Source: an uncultured Oscillospiraceae bacterium
GTDB taxonomy: Bacteria; Bacillota; Clostridia; Oscillospirales; Acutalibacteraceae
Length of the DNA stretch: 64,000 nt
NCBI GenBank assembly: GCA_900549825.1
Contig: URQB01000005.1
Span: 1-64,000 of the forward strand
Direction: 5' to 3'
The notes under the pieces are model-generated. The model had not been told where the DNA came from, searched no databases, and saw only the letters and a program-made list of their open reading frames with translations. Positions 34,901-43,746 of this stretch are shown here, in pieces (position 1 is the first letter of the stretch; each line of letters begins with the position of its first letter). Position numbers and translations under genes: made by a program.

Positions 34901-35267
34901 GGTCCAGCAGCTTTGCGGCGAGCGCGGGGCTCTCCTTGTGCCGGGCGTAAAGTTCAAGATGATCCTGTGCTTCTTCGAGCGCGAGGCTCATCAGCAGCAT
35001 CCGGCCGCCGTCGTCGATGCGTGTACCGCTCACGCCGCCGTATACGCGGAAGACCGCGTCGACGAGACGGGAAAAGCTCAAAATCTCCACCCGTCCCGCG
35101 TCGCGCGGGCCGAGCAGTTCAAGCATCGCCCGTTCGCTTTCAAAGGAGAATTGCTCCGGTACGAGCAGGATCATACCGTGCGCGCCGTCTTTTGTGCGCT
35201 CACACAGGAGAGAACGGATATGTTGTGTTTTGCCGCTTCCGGAGCGGCCGAGAATCAGATGGAGCAT
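31917..35267 (-). CDS. addB: ATP-dependent helicase/nuclease subunit B
   Basis: 1116 residues. N-terminal Walker A LILGRSGSGKTQHI, VPEQFSFESERAML, an inactive helicase core, and a C-terminal nuclease (VVDYKSGGKEF) locked by an Fe-S cluster: Cys in VEVYHKCRFQYFC and the triad VCDWCDYKSVC near the C-terminus, matching the family pattern C...CxxCx5C. Starts 19 nt after the repeat element at 35284; overlaps addA by 8 bp. Confidence 0.94.
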   Translation of the reverse strand: MLHLILGRSGSGKTQHIRSLLCERTKDGAHGMILLVPEQFSFESERAMLELLGPRDAGRVEILSFSRLVDAVFRVYGGVSGTRIDDGGRMLLMSLALEEAQDHLELYARHKESPALAAKLLDLVAECRQCAVTPADLHRAADKLPDSVLRRKTRELSLILDTYGTLVSRSFLDDQDDLTRLNDTLLDHPFFQGRIVAIDAFKSFTVQEQRLLSHILSQAQEVYLTLCTDSLADKQGGMGLFSPVQRTARRVISLAKRQNVPVASPIVLETPHRFHSEALKALERGVFQPEAEAFPYKTEDILLCTAQDRASQCDFVARTAKRLLREEGFRCRDMAIIARDADGYREEMTAALRRYGVPVFEDSRQPIDSQPLMVFVRAALEAAQSFTTEPVLRYLKTGLAGFTLEEISELENYMLEWNIGGARLLTAFTQHPEGFGNAFQEADLQKLAFLNGLRERAVLPLIRLKDACEEADGVQISRAVYALLEETQAAKHLRAFAHTLSDGGEEALALEQGRIWALLMELLSQCAAALEGHPLTLSRFAQLFDAVLASQDIGTIPQGLDEIPLGSADRMRVSSPRVVFLLGANEGEFPRTPSSNGVFSDAERRRLIELGLEMTDPYDLQAVEERLLAYQSLSAARERLYVCHTRSDGEGASQTGSVIVSEINRLFPHCVHLDADGEDALSRVEGASPAFLLAASRWGKNDPLSAALKGYFASRADYADRLTGLGRAASHAPARFEDSENARRLFGDHLYLSASRVEVYHKCRFQYFCRYGLDARPRKIAKLDPLSSGTVVHDVLERLLRAHSPQQLYEMGREKRAENIKLLLLTYLEEKMGGAQEKPKRFSYQFGRLAVVLEEVVGRLCAEFLHSSFEPTDFELKIDRDGPVAPYSLPLPDGGTLQIKGAIDRVDRMERDGKAYLRVVDYKSGGKEFLLSDVLSGLNMQMLIYLMCLWQNGGERYGEVVPAGILYMPVKSTPATLGRDATQTEIDKARAKACRMSGMVLDHSLVIDGMEDDGKGIFIPARREKDGGVKGTLINLTQLSRLQQKMDEILRAMGEGLHRGEIGAVPSFGAGYDRVCDWCDYKSVCGYEPGAPVRPIEKLTHAQSLEKLEEEEAHHG

Positions 35268-35283
35268 GGGGGTCCCCCGTTTC

Positions 35284-35398
35284 GTGAGATCGTGAGGTTA
35301 TTCAGCGGAGAACCGAGGCGCAGCGCGGTTCGACCGCCAATGTTCTCCGAAGCTCTTGGAATCTTTGATTCCTTAGAGATTCGTGAGGTTATTATACC
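35284..35398. repeat. Structured dispersed repeat, copy 1
   Basis: A 115-bp block bounded by GAGATCGTGAGGTTATT (about 35286) and GAGATTCGTGAGGTTATT (about 35376). It holds CGGAGAAC/GTTCTCCG arms (35306-35313/35342-35349) enclosing a GCGGT-TCG-ACCGC hairpin, and a second hairpin GGAATC-TTT-GATTCC (35358-35372). Its right 59 bp (35340-35398) match the complement of 55501-55560 at most positions. Confidence 0.55.
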
Positions 35399-35439
35399 AT
35401 ACGCCGTCTCCAAAACAAACCATTGTATGCGGCAAATCG

Positions 35440-35601
35440 CTATGTTCGGATGTGTCCGGCGCGCTGATTGCACGGGAGCTGAGCCGCTACGATCTGAAAA
35501 TCGCCCTGCTGGAGAAGCATAACGATGTGGCGACGGAAACCTCCAAGGCCAGCAGCGCCATCGTCCACGCGGGCTACGACGCTAGGGAAGGCAAAGCGTA
35601 A
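35440..35601 (+). pseudogene. N-terminal fragment of a GlpA-type FAD-dependent glycerol-3-phosphate dehydrogenase
   Basis: The frame reads SGALIARELSRYDLKIALLE, then KHNDVATETSKASSAIVHAG and YDAREGKA before TAA. This is the FAD-binding start of NAD(P)/FAD-dependent oxidoreductases such as GlpA or LhgO, but the GxGxxG start is damaged, no start codon with a ribosome site is present and the remaining 400 or so residues are missing. It lies next to the structured repeat, suggesting deletion at that site. DNA from 35602 to 35736 holds an AGGGCTTG/CAAGCCCT hairpin and no gene. Confidence 0.75.
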
Positions 35602-35736
35602 GGGCTTGCCGCCTGCTCTTTACAGACAACAAGCCCTCTCGGCTGCTTCAGCAATTTTCGTTTCCAAATATTATCTCACTTTTCGGGGGCACTTCACCAG
35701 CCCGCTTCTGCCCGGATTTTTTCATTCATCCGAATT

Positions 35737-37656
35737 TTAATCCAGCTCAAACTGCCCCGTATAGAGCTGATAATATTTCCCCTTCTGCGCAATCAGCTCA
35801 TCGTGGCTGCCGCGCTCGATGATCTCGCCGTTTTCGAGCACCATAATCGCATCCGCATTGCGTACGGTCGAAAGCCTGTGCGCGATGACGAACACTGTGC
35901 GGCCCTCCATGAGCCGGTCCATACCCTTCTCGATGAGCGCCTCGGTGCGCGTATCAATGGAGCTGGTGGCCTCGTCGAGGATCAGCACCGGTGGGTCCGC
36001 GACCGCAGCGCGTGCGATAGCGAGCAGCTGCCGCTGGCCCTGCGAGAGGTTGGAGCCATCTGAGGTCAGTACTGTATCGTAACCCTGCGGCAACCGGGTG
36101 ATAAAGGAATCCGCATTTGCGAGCTTCGCCGCCGCAACGACCTCCTCGCGCGTGGCGTCGAGCTTGCCGTAGCGGATATTGTCGAAAACCGTGCCGGTGA
36201 AAAGGTGCGTATCCTGCAGCACCATGCCAAGGGAATGGCGCAGGTCATCTTTTTTGATCTTCTGAATGTTGATGCCGTCATAGCGGATTTTGCCATCCGG
36301 CACCTCATAGAAGCGGTTGATCAAATTGGTAATCGTCGTCTTGCCCGCGCCCGTCGAGCCGACGAAGGCAATCTTCTGCCCAGGCTTCGCATAAAGCGAA
36401 ATGTCCTTGAGAACAGTCTTCCTGCCGTCATAGCTGAAGGTTACGTCGAAAAAGCGCACGTCGCCTTTTAACTGTTCATAGGTAATCGTACCGTCCTCAT
36501 GCGGGTGCTTCCAGGCCCAGAGGCCGGTGTGCTCGGTGCACTCCGTCAATGTGCCGTCTGCATTTCGCCTTGCATTGACGAGCGTGACATAGCCCACGTC
36601 CGCCTCCGGCTCCAGATCGATAATCTCAAAAATCCGCTCCGCGCCCGCAAGCGCCGCCAGGACGGCGTTGAAGAGCTGGGAAATCTGCGTAATCGGCTGG
36701 GAGAAGGAGCGCGTATACTGCAAAAATGCCGCGATCGTGCCGAGGTCGAGCTTGCCGCCAATGACCATCACCGCACCCACGCAGGCGGTCAGGGCGTAGT
36801 TGACATAGGAGAGGTTGCCCATGATGGGCATGAGGACGTTCGCATAGGTGTTGGCATTGGTCGCGGCCTTGCGCAGGATTTCATTGCGCTCTGCAAAGCC
36901 GGCCTTGGAGGCATCCTCATGGCAGAAGACCTTGACCTCCCGCTGGCCCTCGATCAATTCCTCGATATAGCCATTGGCCTCGCCCACCGCCTTCTGCTGC
37001 AGCTTGAAATACCGGGAGCTCCTCCCGCCCACCGTCTTGATGACCAGAAGCATGACCACCAGCATCGCAACGATCAAAAGGGTGAGCACCGGGCTCAGCA
37101 CCAGCATCATGATGAAGGTGCCGACGACCGTGATCCCGGAGGACAGCATCTGCACGACGCTGTTGCTGAGCGCCTCGCGCAGGGTATCCACATCGTTGGT
37201 ATAGCGGCTCATCAGTTCGCCGTGCGTATGCGCGTCGAAAAACGAGATGGGCAGATCCTGCATGTGGTTGAACAGGTCGCGCCGGATATCCGTCAGCGTC
37301 GTCTGCGCCACGCTGATCATCAGCCGCATCTGCAGATACGTGCAGATAACGCCGGTCAGATAAATGCATGCGAGCACAGCCAGTGCCTTTGCAAGGGGCA
37401 GAAAATCGGCGGCCGACGGATTGGCACCAATCAGCGGCAGGATATATTCATTGATCAAAGGCTTGAGGAAATAGGTGCCCGCCACGCTCGCGCCCGCGCT
37501 GACGATCACGCAGAAGAAGACGAGGAGCAGGATCCATTTCTGCCGCCCAAGATACTGAAGCACCCTGCGCAGAGTGTGCCTTGCGTTTTTCGGCTTCTGG
37601 AAGCCGTGGCGCATCGGGCTGCCCGCCCCTGTGCCTGCTTTTGTATGGACCGCCAT
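35737..37656 (-). CDS. ABC exporter subunit with canonical ATPase site
   Basis: 639 residues: six membrane helices (residues 35-330) and a C-terminal nucleotide-binding domain. Walker A GSTGAGKTTI, signature NLSQGQRQLL, Walker B VLILDEATSSIDTRTE with the catalytic Glu, and H-loop IAHRLSTVR. About 45 extra residues lie between the membrane part and the ATPase (VNARRNADGTLTECTEHTG region). The start overlaps the stop of the partner gene (TAATG). The pair resembles heterodimeric multidrug or lipid exporters such as TM287/288 and LmrCD. Confidence 0.92.
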   Translation of the reverse strand: MAVHTKAGTGAGSPMRHGFQKPKNARHTLRRVLQYLGRQKWILLLVFFCVIVSAGASVAGTYFLKPLINEYILPLIGANPSAADFLPLAKALAVLACIYLTGVICTYLQMRLMISVAQTTLTDIRRDLFNHMQDLPISFFDAHTHGELMSRYTNDVDTLREALSNSVVQMLSSGITVVGTFIMMLVLSPVLTLLIVAMLVVMLLVIKTVGGRSSRYFKLQQKAVGEANGYIEELIEGQREVKVFCHEDASKAGFAERNEILRKAATNANTYANVLMPIMGNLSYVNYALTACVGAVMVIGGKLDLGTIAAFLQYTRSFSQPITQISQLFNAVLAALAGAERIFEIIDLEPEADVGYVTLVNARRNADGTLTECTEHTGLWAWKHPHEDGTITYEQLKGDVRFFDVTFSYDGRKTVLKDISLYAKPGQKIAFVGSTGAGKTTITNLINRFYEVPDGKIRYDGINIQKIKKDDLRHSLGMVLQDTHLFTGTVFDNIRYGKLDATREEVVAAAKLANADSFITRLPQGYDTVLTSDGSNLSQGQRQLLAIARAAVADPPVLILDEATSSIDTRTEALIEKGMDRLMEGRTVFVIAHRLSTVRNADAIMVLENGEIIERGSHDELIAQKGKYYQLYTGQFELD

Positions 37657-39386
37657 TAAGACGCCACCCCTTCCTGCTGCGAATGATAGACCTCTCTGTA
37701 AATCTGATTGCGGGCCAAAAGCTCCTCATGCGTGCCGATATCGTCGATCTTCCCGTCATCGAGCACGATGATGCGATCCGCTTCGCACACAGAAGTTACG
37801 CGCTGGGCGATGATCAATGTAGTCGTATTTCTGCGGTGCGCACGCAGCGCCTCGCGGATTTTACTGTCCGTCGCCGTATCAACTGCGGAGGTACTGTCAT
37901 CAAGGATCAAAATTTTTGGATCCTTCAGCAGCGCGCGCGCAATGCACAGCCGCTGCTTCTGCCCGCCGGATACGTTCACGCCGCCCTGGCCGAGATTGGT
38001 TTCGTATCCATCCGGAAAGGACATGACGAAATCGTGCGCCTGCGCCGCCTTGCATGCCTCAATGATTTCCTCTTGCGTCGCCTCCGGGTTGCCCCAGAGG
38101 AGGTTTTCCCGGATCGTGCCGGAGAAGAGCACATTTTTCTGCAGCACCATGGCGACCGCGCCGCGCAGGTGATCGAGCGTATAGTCTGTGACACTGTGCC
38201 CGCCCACGAGCACCTCTCCCTCCTGCGCCTCATACAGCCGCGGAATCATCTGGACGAGCGTCGATTTTGCGCTGCCCGTACCGCCGATGATGCCGATGGT
38301 TTCGCCGGAACGGATCGACAAATTGATATCGGAGAGCACCGGCTTCTCCGCATCCTGATGATAGCGGAAGAAGACGTGGCGCATCTCGATCGAACCATCC
38401 GGCACGGTCAGCGCCGGGTCCGCTGCCGCGTCTCCAATATCCGGCTCCGCCCGGAGCACCTCACAGATCCGATTGGCGGACGCTTTCGACATCACAATCA
38501 TAACGAAGGTATTGGTAATCATCATCAGAGACATGAGAATCTGCGTAACATAGCTGATAAAGCTCATCAATTGGCCTGTCTCCATGGAGCCGAAGGCGAT
38601 CAGCTTTCCGCCGAACCAGACGATGGCGACGATGCAGGCATTCATCGCAAGCGTCATCAGCGGACCATTCCACACGAGAATTTTTTCGGCCATAATGCTG
38701 GATCGCTTCAGGTCTTCATTGGTGACTTCAAACTTTTCCTTTTCAAATTTCGAGCGAACAAAGGCCTTCACCACGCGGATTGCCATGAGCGTTTCCTGTA
38801 CGCGGGCATTAAGCCCGTCGAACTTCTCCAGCATGACCTGGAACCGGGGAAACGCGCGTGTGGCGATCAGCGCAAGCAACCCGCCCAACACCGGGATGGC
38901 GATCAGGAATACCGTGACCAGCTCTCCATTGAGCCGCCATGCGAGGACAGTGGCGCTCACCAGCATCACAGGCGCGCGCACGCACACGCGAATGAGCATC
39001 ATAAAGGTCATCTGCACGCGGTTGACGTCTGTCGTCAGTCGCGTGACCAGCGAAGCGGTGGAAAAACGGTCCACATTGGAAAACGCAAAATCCTGCACAC
39101 GGCTGAACATTCCCTCCCGCAGACCTGCACCGAGCCCCATGCCGGCGATGGAGGCAAACCAGGCGGAAAGCGCGCCCGCAACCAGGGAGCACAGCGCGAA
39201 GACGACCATCTGGACGCCTGTGTTTACCACATAGCGCAGATCCTGATTGGTGATGCCGATGTCCACGATCTGGGACATCAGCATCGGGATACGCACCTCC
39301 AGCAAAACTTCTATAATAACGGTCACCGGGCTGAGCAGCGCCGCCCACCAGTATTTTTTCACGCAGGGTGCAAACTGTTTGATCAT
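37656..39386 (-). CDS. ABC exporter subunit with degenerate ATPase site
   Basis: 576 residues, six membrane helices then ATPase. Walker A is GGTGSAKSTL, signature VSGGQKQRL, and Walker B ILILDDSTSAVD has Asp where the catalytic Glu should be. This asymmetry is the rule in heterodimeric exporters, where one site is non-hydrolytic. H-loop is IAQRVTSV, with Gln replacing His, again as in degenerate sites. Overlaps marR (ATGA) and the partner (TAATG). Confidence 0.92.
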   Translation of the reverse strand: MIKQFAPCVKKYWWAALLSPVTVIIEVLLEVRIPMLMSQIVDIGITNQDLRYVVNTGVQMVVFALCSLVAGALSAWFASIAGMGLGAGLREGMFSRVQDFAFSNVDRFSTASLVTRLTTDVNRVQMTFMMLIRVCVRAPVMLVSATVLAWRLNGELVTVFLIAIPVLGGLLALIATRAFPRFQVMLEKFDGLNARVQETLMAIRVVKAFVRSKFEKEKFEVTNEDLKRSSIMAEKILVWNGPLMTLAMNACIVAIVWFGGKLIAFGSMETGQLMSFISYVTQILMSLMMITNTFVMIVMSKASANRICEVLRAEPDIGDAAADPALTVPDGSIEMRHVFFRYHQDAEKPVLSDINLSIRSGETIGIIGGTGSAKSTLVQMIPRLYEAQEGEVLVGGHSVTDYTLDHLRGAVAMVLQKNVLFSGTIRENLLWGNPEATQEEIIEACKAAQAHDFVMSFPDGYETNLGQGGVNVSGGQKQRLCIARALLKDPKILILDDSTSAVDTATDSKIREALRAHRRNTTTLIIAQRVTSVCEADRIIVLDDGKIDDIGTHEELLARNQIYREVYHSQQEGVAS

Positions 39387-39892
39387 TCTTCCCGTTCCTC
39401 CTTCCTGCGCCGTCCGATTGCCTCATGCTCTTTTGCCATCAGCATCATCATGTCGGCCTCCTCCAGCTCCTCTTTCGCAAGATTGTGTGTCATCCGGCAA
39501 AGGTATCCGTAAAGCTGTTCGCATTCTTCCGCGCTGAACCCTGCGAACAGCTCCTCATCCAGACGGTCGAACAGCTCTCTGGTACGCCGGGTCAGATCCC
39601 TGCCCTTTTCCGTGAGCATAACCCGGTTATAGCGCAAATCATCTTCTGACGGCAGTTTATCGACGACTCCGGTCTTCTGCATGCGTTTGATCGATACCGC
39701 CACGCTGGCGGGCGAAACATGCAGGCGGTCGGCCAACGCCTTCTGCGTGAGGCAGCCATCCCGCTCCAGCGTTTCCAGCAGCGGCATCTGGCCGTCGTAC
39801 AGGCCGATTTCGGACGCCGCGCGATGGGTACTGATCCGTTTGAGCGCGTTGAGCTGAATGAGCTTCCCCACGATTTCCCGATAGGAATGCAC
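39383..39892 (-). CDS. MarR-family transcriptional regulator
   Basis: 169 residues. GTG start with GGGGGA 6 nt upstream. The winged HTH is LTQKALADRLHVSPASVAVSIKRMQKTGVVDKL, and the wing EDDLRYNRVMLTEKGRDL has the conserved DxRxxxxxLT pattern. First gene of the operon with the two exporter subunits; probably a repressor released by a transported compound. The palindrome just upstream is the likely operator. Confidence 0.9.
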   Translation of the reverse strand: MHSYREIVGKLIQLNALKRISTHRAASEIGLYDGQMPLLETLERDGCLTQKALADRLHVSPASVAVSIKRMQKTGVVDKLPSEDDLRYNRVMLTEKGRDLTRRTRELFDRLDEELFAGFSAEECEQLYGYLCRMTHNLAKEELEEADMMMLMAKEHEAIGRRRKEEREE

Positions 39893-39925
39893 GTAAAATC
39901 CCCCGTTTCATTTGTAAACCGATTT

Positions 39926-39960
39926 ATAATAAACCAATTAATTATTAGCTGATTTATTAT
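39926..39960. promoter_or_regulatory. Likely MarR operator
   Basis: ATAATAAACC (39926-39935) faces GATTTATTAT (39951-39960) as an inverted repeat with one mismatch, centred on AATTAATTATTAG, about 35-70 bp before the marR start. Confidence 0.5.
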
Positions 39961-40055
39961 AGATCGTATCGGAGGAAAAGTCAAGCAAAAAGACAGTCAA
40001 ATCAGAGCCCTGAAACTTTGCTCTTTTCATGCTGTTTGACCCCTTAACACAAAAA

Positions 40056-40096
40056 CGGCGCGCTGCAAAAGGATTGCTCCATTTTGCAACGCGCCG
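40056..40096 (-). terminator. Terminator after the FtsX-type permease gene
   Basis: CGGCGCGCTGCAAAA (40056-40070) pairs with TTTTGCAACGCGCCG (40082-40096) with one mismatch. On the minus strand the stem is followed by TTTTTG. Confidence 0.8.
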
Positions 40097-40125
40097 CTGT
40101 GGATTCTGATTGACCGGCAGCCGGT

Positions 40126-43100
40126 TTATTCAACGGATTTGAGCGACTCGACCATGCTGATCTTCTTCAGGCGGAAGTGCATGATCCAGTTGACGATGAC
40201 CGCGAAGAGCACTGTCATTGCCGCCGCAAGCACGTAGCTCAGCCAGCCGATCGTGCGGCCGAACATGACTACATCGACCTCTGCGACACTGACCACGAAC
40301 CGGTGCAGGAAGATGCCCATCACCAGGCCGAGGGCGATGCCGATCACCGTCAGGAACACATTCTCGCGGTAGATGTAGGCGTCGACCTCCTTGTCATAAA
40401 AGCCGAGCACCTTGATTGTAGCAAGCTCACGCACCCGCTCGTTGATATTGATATTCGACAGGTTATACAGCACCACAAACGCCAGCGCCGCTGCCGCGAT
40501 GATAAACACGGCAACTACCAGAGAAAGCGCGTTGATGACGTTGTTGAAGGTGTCGATCGTCTGGGTCGTATAGACGACCGCATTGATCTCCGGCATCTTC
40601 ATCAGCTCGGTTGCAAGCTGGCCCTTCTGGTTATCCTCCTGGCCGTCCACCTTCTTTTCCGCCTTGATGTCGCCTTTGAGCTGCGCTATGACGTAATTGA
40701 ACTGTGCTTCCTCTCCGAAGGCCTGCTCATACAGAGCCTGTGAGATATAGACATAGTGGAACGTATAGTTCTCCGTAATGCCCGCAACCTTCAGGCGCAC
40801 CTCGGCGCCATCCGACTTGGTAACGATGAGCTCGTCTCCGACTTCCGTGTTGGTCTTGCTTGCAAGCTTCTCCGTAATGAGCACGCCGTCATCCGGCAGA
40901 GTGAGCTGCTCGCCGGACTTGCGGTTTTGCAGCTTCACAAAATCCGCCAGCTGCGTGCTGCTCTGCGGCACGAGGACGTTGACCTCCAGCTCCTCATCCG
41001 AGCGCTCAGAGTGCCCGTGCAGGACCTTCATATAGGTGAGCATTGCATTTTGGATGCCGTCGTTCTCCTTGAGCTCGGTAATGATCGGAGCCTCGGCGGA
41101 CCCGTCAGTCAAAACGGGATCCTTCAAAACGAGCTGGGCGTCGTACATGGCGATGCCGCCGTCGTTGAATTGCTTATTGATGATCGCGCTGATGGAATCG
41201 TTCAGGCCGAAGCCCGTCAGCAGCAGGGCCGTGCAGCCCGCCACACCGAACGCTGTCATCAGGAACCTCCGCTTGTTGCGGAAGATATTGCGCACCGTCA
41301 CCTTGGAGGTGAAGTTCAGGTGCTTCCAGATGAACGGGATTTTCTCCAGCAGCACGCGCTTGCCCGCCTTGGGCGCACGCGGGCGCATGAGCTGCGCCGG
41401 GCAGGTGGCAAGCTCTTTATAGCAGGCGAGGAACGTTGCGCCTACCGTGGAAAGGATTGCAATCACCGTACCGATGAGCGCATAGCTCAGGATAAACTGA
41501 AGATGCACCGTAGGCAGCGTGTACATAATGCCATACGCTGCAGATATCGCCAGAGGCAGCACGACAAAGCCCACCGCCAGGCCGATCACTGAGCCGATCA
41601 GGCTCGCCAAAATCGCGTACACGATATATTTGGAAACGATTGCCTTATTGTCGTAACCGAGGGCCTTGAGCGTGCCGAGCTGAACGCGCTCCTCCTCGAC
41701 CATACGCGTCATCGTCGTCAGGCAGATAAGTGCCGCGATCAGGAAGAAGAAGATCGGGAAAACCTGCGCAAATGCCTTGGTGCGGTCCGCCGTCTGCCCA
41801 TAGCCGGTAAAGCCGGGGATATCGTCGCGGTCGGAAACGACCCACTTGGCGCTGCTCAGATCGTTTAATTTCTGCTCGCCGGCAGAGAGGCGCAGCTTCG
41901 CGCGGGAGAGCGCGTTCTCCGCCTCAGCCTTCGCCTTTCGGAAATCCTCCTCGCCGGTCACGGCTGCCTGTTTGGCCTCCTTGAGCTTCTGCTGCGCCTG
42001 CTGGAGCTCCATGAGCGCCTGGCTCTGCTGTGTGGAGAGCGTTAACTGGCCGATGTCGAGCGAGAAGCCTGCCTGCTGAAGCTCCGCCTGCGCGTCTTTC
42101 AGCTGCTTTTCACTGGCGTCAAGCTGTGCCTGCTTCGCATTGATTTCCGCATTGGCGGCGTCAAGCTTGGCTTTTGCAGCCTTCAAGGTCGCTTCGTTCG
42201 TGTTATAATCGGCCTGTCCTGCTTTCAGCTTAGCCTTAGCCTGCTCCAGATTTTTCTCTTCTTTTGCAAGATCGTCCTTATAATCTCCCAGATACTTTGT
42301 CAGGGCCTGCGCAGCTTCCTGAACCATACCACCCGCAGTGATATTGGAAAGTTCCTTGAGCTGCTGTACGACCGTGCTGTCCGGCCCGAAAACCTCCTCT
42401 GCCCGTTTGATTAATTCCTCATAAGAGGCGTTGTTGCTGCTCCCCAGATCGCCTGCAACCGTCTCTGCTGTGGCGATCATCTGCTTGAGCAGCCTTACCT
42501 GATTTTCACCATTTGTAATCTGTGTCTGTGCACTGCTGATCTGTTTCTCCGCCGCGTCCAGCTTTTCTTTATTTTTATCGTACTCCGCCTGGGAAGCGGC
42601 CACCTTCTGCTTTGCCTCAGAAAGCTTGCTCACAGCAAGATTATACTCATTTACCTTTTGATAATAAGTATTCAATCCCGCGCTGTGCTCTGCTTTTCCG
42701 CTGGCATACTCCTGCTGCGCGGCGCTTAAGGTACTGTTGAACTCCTCCTGCTTCTGTGCGAGGAGTTCATCGCCATTCTTTGCAAAGTCGAGCGCTTCGT
42801 CAAGTGCCTTGCGGGCATTGTCGATCTTCTGCTGCGTATCGATCTCCGCCTGCGCGTAATCCAGGCGCGCCTGCTCGAGCTTGGCGGTCACTTCCGGGCG
42901 AAGGGCTTCCGCACGCACCGGGGCGCGGTCCTGCCCGATCGCCTCGATCTGCTCGACAACCGGCGCGATCAGCTTCTCATACTCATCTCCATAGGAGTCG
43001 AAACTGCTTGTGGTGGTGCCGTTGACCTTCAAGTAAAGGTCCGTATAGTAATCCGTTTTGAACGCCGTATCCGGCACCAGGATGAAGGCGCCGACCTTGC

Positions 43101-43746
43101 CGCTGCCGACCAGGCTGTTGCCGCGCTCAAACGATATGTAGTAAGGCGATTCCACGATGCCGACGATTTTGAATTCCGTCGTCTCCATCGAGGCGCTCAG
43201 GTCCTCCCGGTCGCTCTCCATGGTAATCGTGCTGCCGATCTTGAACTCGTCCGGCGTGGAGAGCTCGCTGCGGTCCACCAGGCATTCGTTTGCTTTCTTC
43301 GGCCATTCGCCCTCGATGAGCGTGGGCCGGTTCATATATTCTGCGTCATTCTTCCCGTTTTTCCACTCTTCCAGCCTCTCCATGCTGAGGGAATGCGCAC
43401 GGACGCTGAATGCAGAGCCATCCATATCAATGAGACTCTCACCGTTTACCTTGACCAGGCCGTCCGCGAAATAAGCGGGCATAACCGCATGGACGCCGTC
43501 AAGCTGGCGGATCGCCTCCACATCCGATTCCTCAAACCCGACAGTCGAGAGCACGCGCAGATCCATCAGGTTGTTGCTGATAAAATACCGGTTGGCCGTC
43601 TCCTTCATATCCGGAGCGGTGGCCTTGATGCCGGCAAAAAAGCCGATGCCAAGCGCAACAATCAAAATGATGGAAATAAAGCGCGCCTTCGTCCTCCAGA
43701 TTGAACGGAACGTGTCTTTTAACAACGCTTTGCTCATGGTTACCAT
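40126..43746 (-). CDS. Very large FtsX-type ABC permease
   Basis: 1206 residues. One N-terminal membrane helix (ARFISIILIVALGIGFFAGI), a periplasmic-type domain, then a long coiled coil of about 350 residues (290-640) rich in A, K, E and Q, followed by an FtsX core of three helices, a cytoplasmic loop, a helix, a second extracellular domain and a final FtsX core. This two-core layout with coiled coil occurs in Firmicute MacB-like permeases used for surface transport, peptide resistance or mechanotransmission. Start 43746 (GGAAAGGA 4 nt upstream); 43737 is an alternative. It begins within the end of the ATPase gene. Confidence 0.88.
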   Translation of the reverse strand: MVTMSKALLKDTFRSIWRTKARFISIILIVALGIGFFAGIKATAPDMKETANRYFISNNLMDLRVLSTVGFEESDVEAIRQLDGVHAVMPAYFADGLVKVNGESLIDMDGSAFSVRAHSLSMERLEEWKNGKNDAEYMNRPTLIEGEWPKKANECLVDRSELSTPDEFKIGSTITMESDREDLSASMETTEFKIVGIVESPYYISFERGNSLVGSGKVGAFILVPDTAFKTDYYTDLYLKVNGTTTSSFDSYGDEYEKLIAPVVEQIEAIGQDRAPVRAEALRPEVTAKLEQARLDYAQAEIDTQQKIDNARKALDEALDFAKNGDELLAQKQEEFNSTLSAAQQEYASGKAEHSAGLNTYYQKVNEYNLAVSKLSEAKQKVAASQAEYDKNKEKLDAAEKQISSAQTQITNGENQVRLLKQMIATAETVAGDLGSSNNASYEELIKRAEEVFGPDSTVVQQLKELSNITAGGMVQEAAQALTKYLGDYKDDLAKEEKNLEQAKAKLKAGQADYNTNEATLKAAKAKLDAANAEINAKQAQLDASEKQLKDAQAELQQAGFSLDIGQLTLSTQQSQALMELQQAQQKLKEAKQAAVTGEEDFRKAKAEAENALSRAKLRLSAGEQKLNDLSSAKWVVSDRDDIPGFTGYGQTADRTKAFAQVFPIFFFLIAALICLTTMTRMVEEERVQLGTLKALGYDNKAIVSKYIVYAILASLIGSVIGLAVGFVVLPLAISAAYGIMYTLPTVHLQFILSYALIGTVIAILSTVGATFLACYKELATCPAQLMRPRAPKAGKRVLLEKIPFIWKHLNFTSKVTVRNIFRNKRRFLMTAFGVAGCTALLLTGFGLNDSISAIINKQFNDGGIAMYDAQLVLKDPVLTDGSAEAPIITELKENDGIQNAMLTYMKVLHGHSERSDEELEVNVLVPQSSTQLADFVKLQNRKSGEQLTLPDDGVLITEKLASKTNTEVGDELIVTKSDGAEVRLKVAGITENYTFHYVYISQALYEQAFGEEAQFNYVIAQLKGDIKAEKKVDGQEDNQKGQLATELMKMPEINAVVYTTQTIDTFNNVINALSLVVAVFIIAAAALAFVVLYNLSNININERVRELATIKVLGFYDKEVDAYIYRENVFLTVIGIALGLVMGIFLHRFVVSVAEVDVVMFGRTIGWLSYVLAAAMTVLFAVIVNWIMHFRLKKISMVESLKSVE

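Noticed and set aside
35320..35340. tRNA-like GGTTCGA motif
   Set aside because: Part of the structured repeat; no 7-bp acceptor stem, anticodon arm or CCA context.
36499..37659. 386-codon open frame on the plus strand
   Set aside because: Antisense to the other exporter subunit.
37581..39512. 643-codon open frame on the plus strand
   Set aside because: Antisense to the exporter subunit, whose motifs are complete; Arg/His-rich product without a ribosome site.
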